Source: CAYUNE01 sp964446115
Lineage (GTDB): Bacteria; Desulfobacterota; Desulfobulbia; Desulfobulbales; Desulfobulbaceae
Reading direction: 5' to 3'
DNA length: 5,143 nt
Assembly: GCA_964446115.1 (NCBI GenBank)
Contig: CAYUNE010000049.1
Coordinates: 1 to 5,143, forward strand
Shown: piece by piece, positions 3,932 through 5,143 of the stretch
Layout: each line of letters starts with the position of its first letter
Position numbering within the stretch: the first letter of the stretch is position 1
Notes under the pieces: generated by a model
The model's database searches: none
Seen by the model: the letters and a program-made list of their open reading frames with translations, nothing else
What the model was told of the DNA's origin: nothing
Program-made: the position numbers and the translations under genes

Positions 3932-5137
3932 ATGGTCATGGAAATACTGCCAAGAATATATGGGTGGGTCCTGAACAATCACTTTCAGGACGGGCCGGAA
4001 ATGGCCTTCCTCGCCGGTCCCAGGCAGGTGGGAAAGACCACCTTGGCCCGCCGTTTTCGGGAAAAATCCATCTACCTGAACTGGGACAATGAAACCCACC
4101 GGCGTCTGATCATGGCCGGGCCGGACCGGGTTGCCGACCATATCGGCCTGCACCGGTCGCCTGTGGTGATCTTTGACGAGCTGCACAAGTTTCCCCACTG
4201 GAAGGGCTTTCTCAAGGGATTTTACGATACCCATGCCGCAGGCGGGGCCATGAAAATCCTGGTCACGGGCAGCGCCCGGCTCGATATCTACCGGAAAGGC
4301 GGCGATTCCCTGATGGGCCGCTACTTCCTCTACCGGATGCATCCCCTGAGCCTGGCCGAGCTGCTCCGGCCTGAGGCTGCCCCGTCCCTCATCCGTTCCC
4401 CGGCGGGACCGGCAGAGGAGAAATGGCGGCGCCTGCAGAGATTCGGCGGTTTTCCCCAGCCTTTTCTACGGGGAACTCCACAGTTTTACAACCGGTGGAA
4501 ACGAACCCGGTCCGCCCAGCTTTTCCGCGAGGACATCTTCGACATTTCCCGGGTTCAGGAGATACGCCGGGTGGAACTGCTCGCCGAGCATATTATCCAT
4601 CAGGCCGGGCAACTCACCAGCTTTGCCTCCCTGGCCGGAAAGATCCGTGCCTCCCAGGATTCCATCCGCAGGTGGACAACCATCCTGGAAAGCCTCTATT
4701 TCTGCTTCAGCGTCAGGCCCTGGCATGCCAATATTACCCGGTCCCTGCGTAAGGAGCCAAAGTTTTACCTCTGGGACTGGGCGCTGGTGACCGATCCCGG
4801 CGCGCGCCATGAAAACCTGATCGCCTCGCACCTGCTCAAAGCCGTCCACCTCTGGACCGACCTCGGCCTTGGCGAGTTCGGCCTCTTTTTCCTCCGCACC
4901 AAGGACAAGAGAGAAGTCGATTTTGTCGTCACCAGAGACAACATGCCCTGGTTCCTGGTCGAGGTAAAAAGCTCTGACGCCCCCTTGAGCCCGCACCTGG
5001 CCTATTTCCAGAAGGCCACCGGCGCCCAGCACGCCTTCCAGGTCCAGATGAACGCCCCCTTTGTCCAGGCAGACTGCTTCTCGCACAACCGCCCCATCAG
5101 GGTGCCGGCCCAGACCCTGCTCTCCCAGCTTGCCTGA
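3932..5137 (+). CDS. AAA_14/DUF4143 ATPase with PD-(D/E)xK-like C-terminal domain
   Basis: This has the common two-part architecture of an N-terminal P-loop AAA domain and a C-terminal DUF4143 domain with a restriction-endonuclease-like fold. Walker A is G29-PRQVGKTT (29-37), Walker B is VVIFDELHK (78-86, D82/E83), and VTGSARLDIY (111-120) carries the sensor-1-like TGSA. RRWTTILESLYFCF (246-259) is the typical winged-helix/DUF4143 linker. Near the end, KREVDFVV (326-333) and FLVEVKSS (341-348) give D330 and E344-x-K346, matching the D...ExK pattern of PD-(D/E)xK nucleases. At 401 residues it is full length. ATG 3938 (Met3) has the better ribosome binding site. The biological role of this family is poorly defined; members are frequent in mobile and defence-rich regions. 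It may be paired with the related fragment at the left edge of the window only by coincidence. It ends 6 bp before the window edge. Confidence 0.9.
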   Translation: MVMEILPRIYGWVLNNHFQDGPEMAFLAGPRQVGKTTLARRFREKSIYLNWDNETHRRLIMAGPDRVADHIGLHRSPVVIFDELHKFPHWKGFLKGFYDTHAAGGAMKILVTGSARLDIYRKGGDSLMGRYFLYRMHPLSLAELLRPEAAPSLIRSPAGPAEEKWRRLQRFGGFPQPFLRGTPQFYNRWKRTRSAQLFREDIFDISRVQEIRRVELLAEHIIHQAGQLTSFASLAGKIRASQDSIRRWTTILESLYFCFSVRPWHANITRSLRKEPKFYLWDWALVTDPGARHENLIASHLLKAVHLWTDLGLGEFGLFFLRTKDKREVDFVVTRDNMPWFLVEVKSSDAPLSPHLAYFQKATGAQHAFQVQMNAPFVQADCFSHNRPIRVPAQTLLSQLA

Positions 5138-5143
5138 CTACAG

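Noticed and set aside
4466..5086. Minus-strand open frame of 206 codons opposite the ATPase gene
   Set aside because: The plus strand has Walker A, Walker B and the D...ExK motif in one frame. The antisense product shows no domain or ribosome binding site.
1..5143. CRISPR array, tRNA or rRNA
   Set aside because: The repeats present are few, far apart and explained by the RAYT ends. No regularly spaced repeats, cloverleaf or rRNA-like segments were seen.

Overview
The window looks like accessory DNA from a GC-rich, Gram-negative bacterium. The style of the Y1/REP-associated transposases, and the end sequence GGGGTCAGGTCTTGAA that flanks them, resemble families I associate with Desulfobacterota and related former deltaproteobacteria. 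That placement is an inference from memory, not something the sequence proves. All supported genes lie on the + strand.

Layout. (1) 2-97 is the last 31 codons of a gene running in from the left, possibly the C-terminus of an AAA/DUF4143-type ATPase. (2) 104-1201 is a REP-associated tyrosine transposase (RAYT) element with 16-bp terminal inverted repeats. Its HUH/Y1 catalytic domain is intact, but its C-terminal helix-turn-helix is split by a 146-bp insertion (981-1126) that can fold into a long hairpin. (3) 1253-2413 encodes a Fic-family AMP-transferase (DUF4172-Fic-winged helix). Its last 13 residues and stop codon come from a solo left end of the same RAYT element (2372-2413). (4) 2414-2551 holds only a 38-codon orphan frame. 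(5) 2552-3364 encodes a PhzF-family isomerase/epimerase whose last six residues and stop come from another left end. (6) 3345-3825 is a second RAYT element with a net internal deletion of 448 bp. It has lost the catalytic tyrosine but keeps both ends. (7) 3840-3930 carries overlapping inverted repeats (a terminator-like hairpin, a competing hairpin and a small hairpin at the ribosome binding site). (8) 3932-5137 encodes a complete AAA_14/DUF4143 ATPase with a PD-(D/E)xK-like C-terminal motif.

The Fic, PhzF and ATPase genes do not form an obvious pathway or tight operon. What unites the window is the repeat family: three left ends in the same orientation, each sitting at the 3' end of a host gene, and two of them donating the C-terminus and stop codon. 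Neither RAYT copy is intact. Copy 1 has a complete catalytic domain and a broken DNA-binding domain; copy 2 is a likely non-autonomous derivative. The two copies are almost identical on the left and clearly divergent on the right, which points to recombination or gene conversion.

The most unusual features are the hairpin element inside the transposase gene, the 3'-end-capturing left ends, and the mutually exclusive hairpins ahead of the ATPase gene. I see no tRNA, rRNA or CRISPR array, and no minus-strand gene that I would support.
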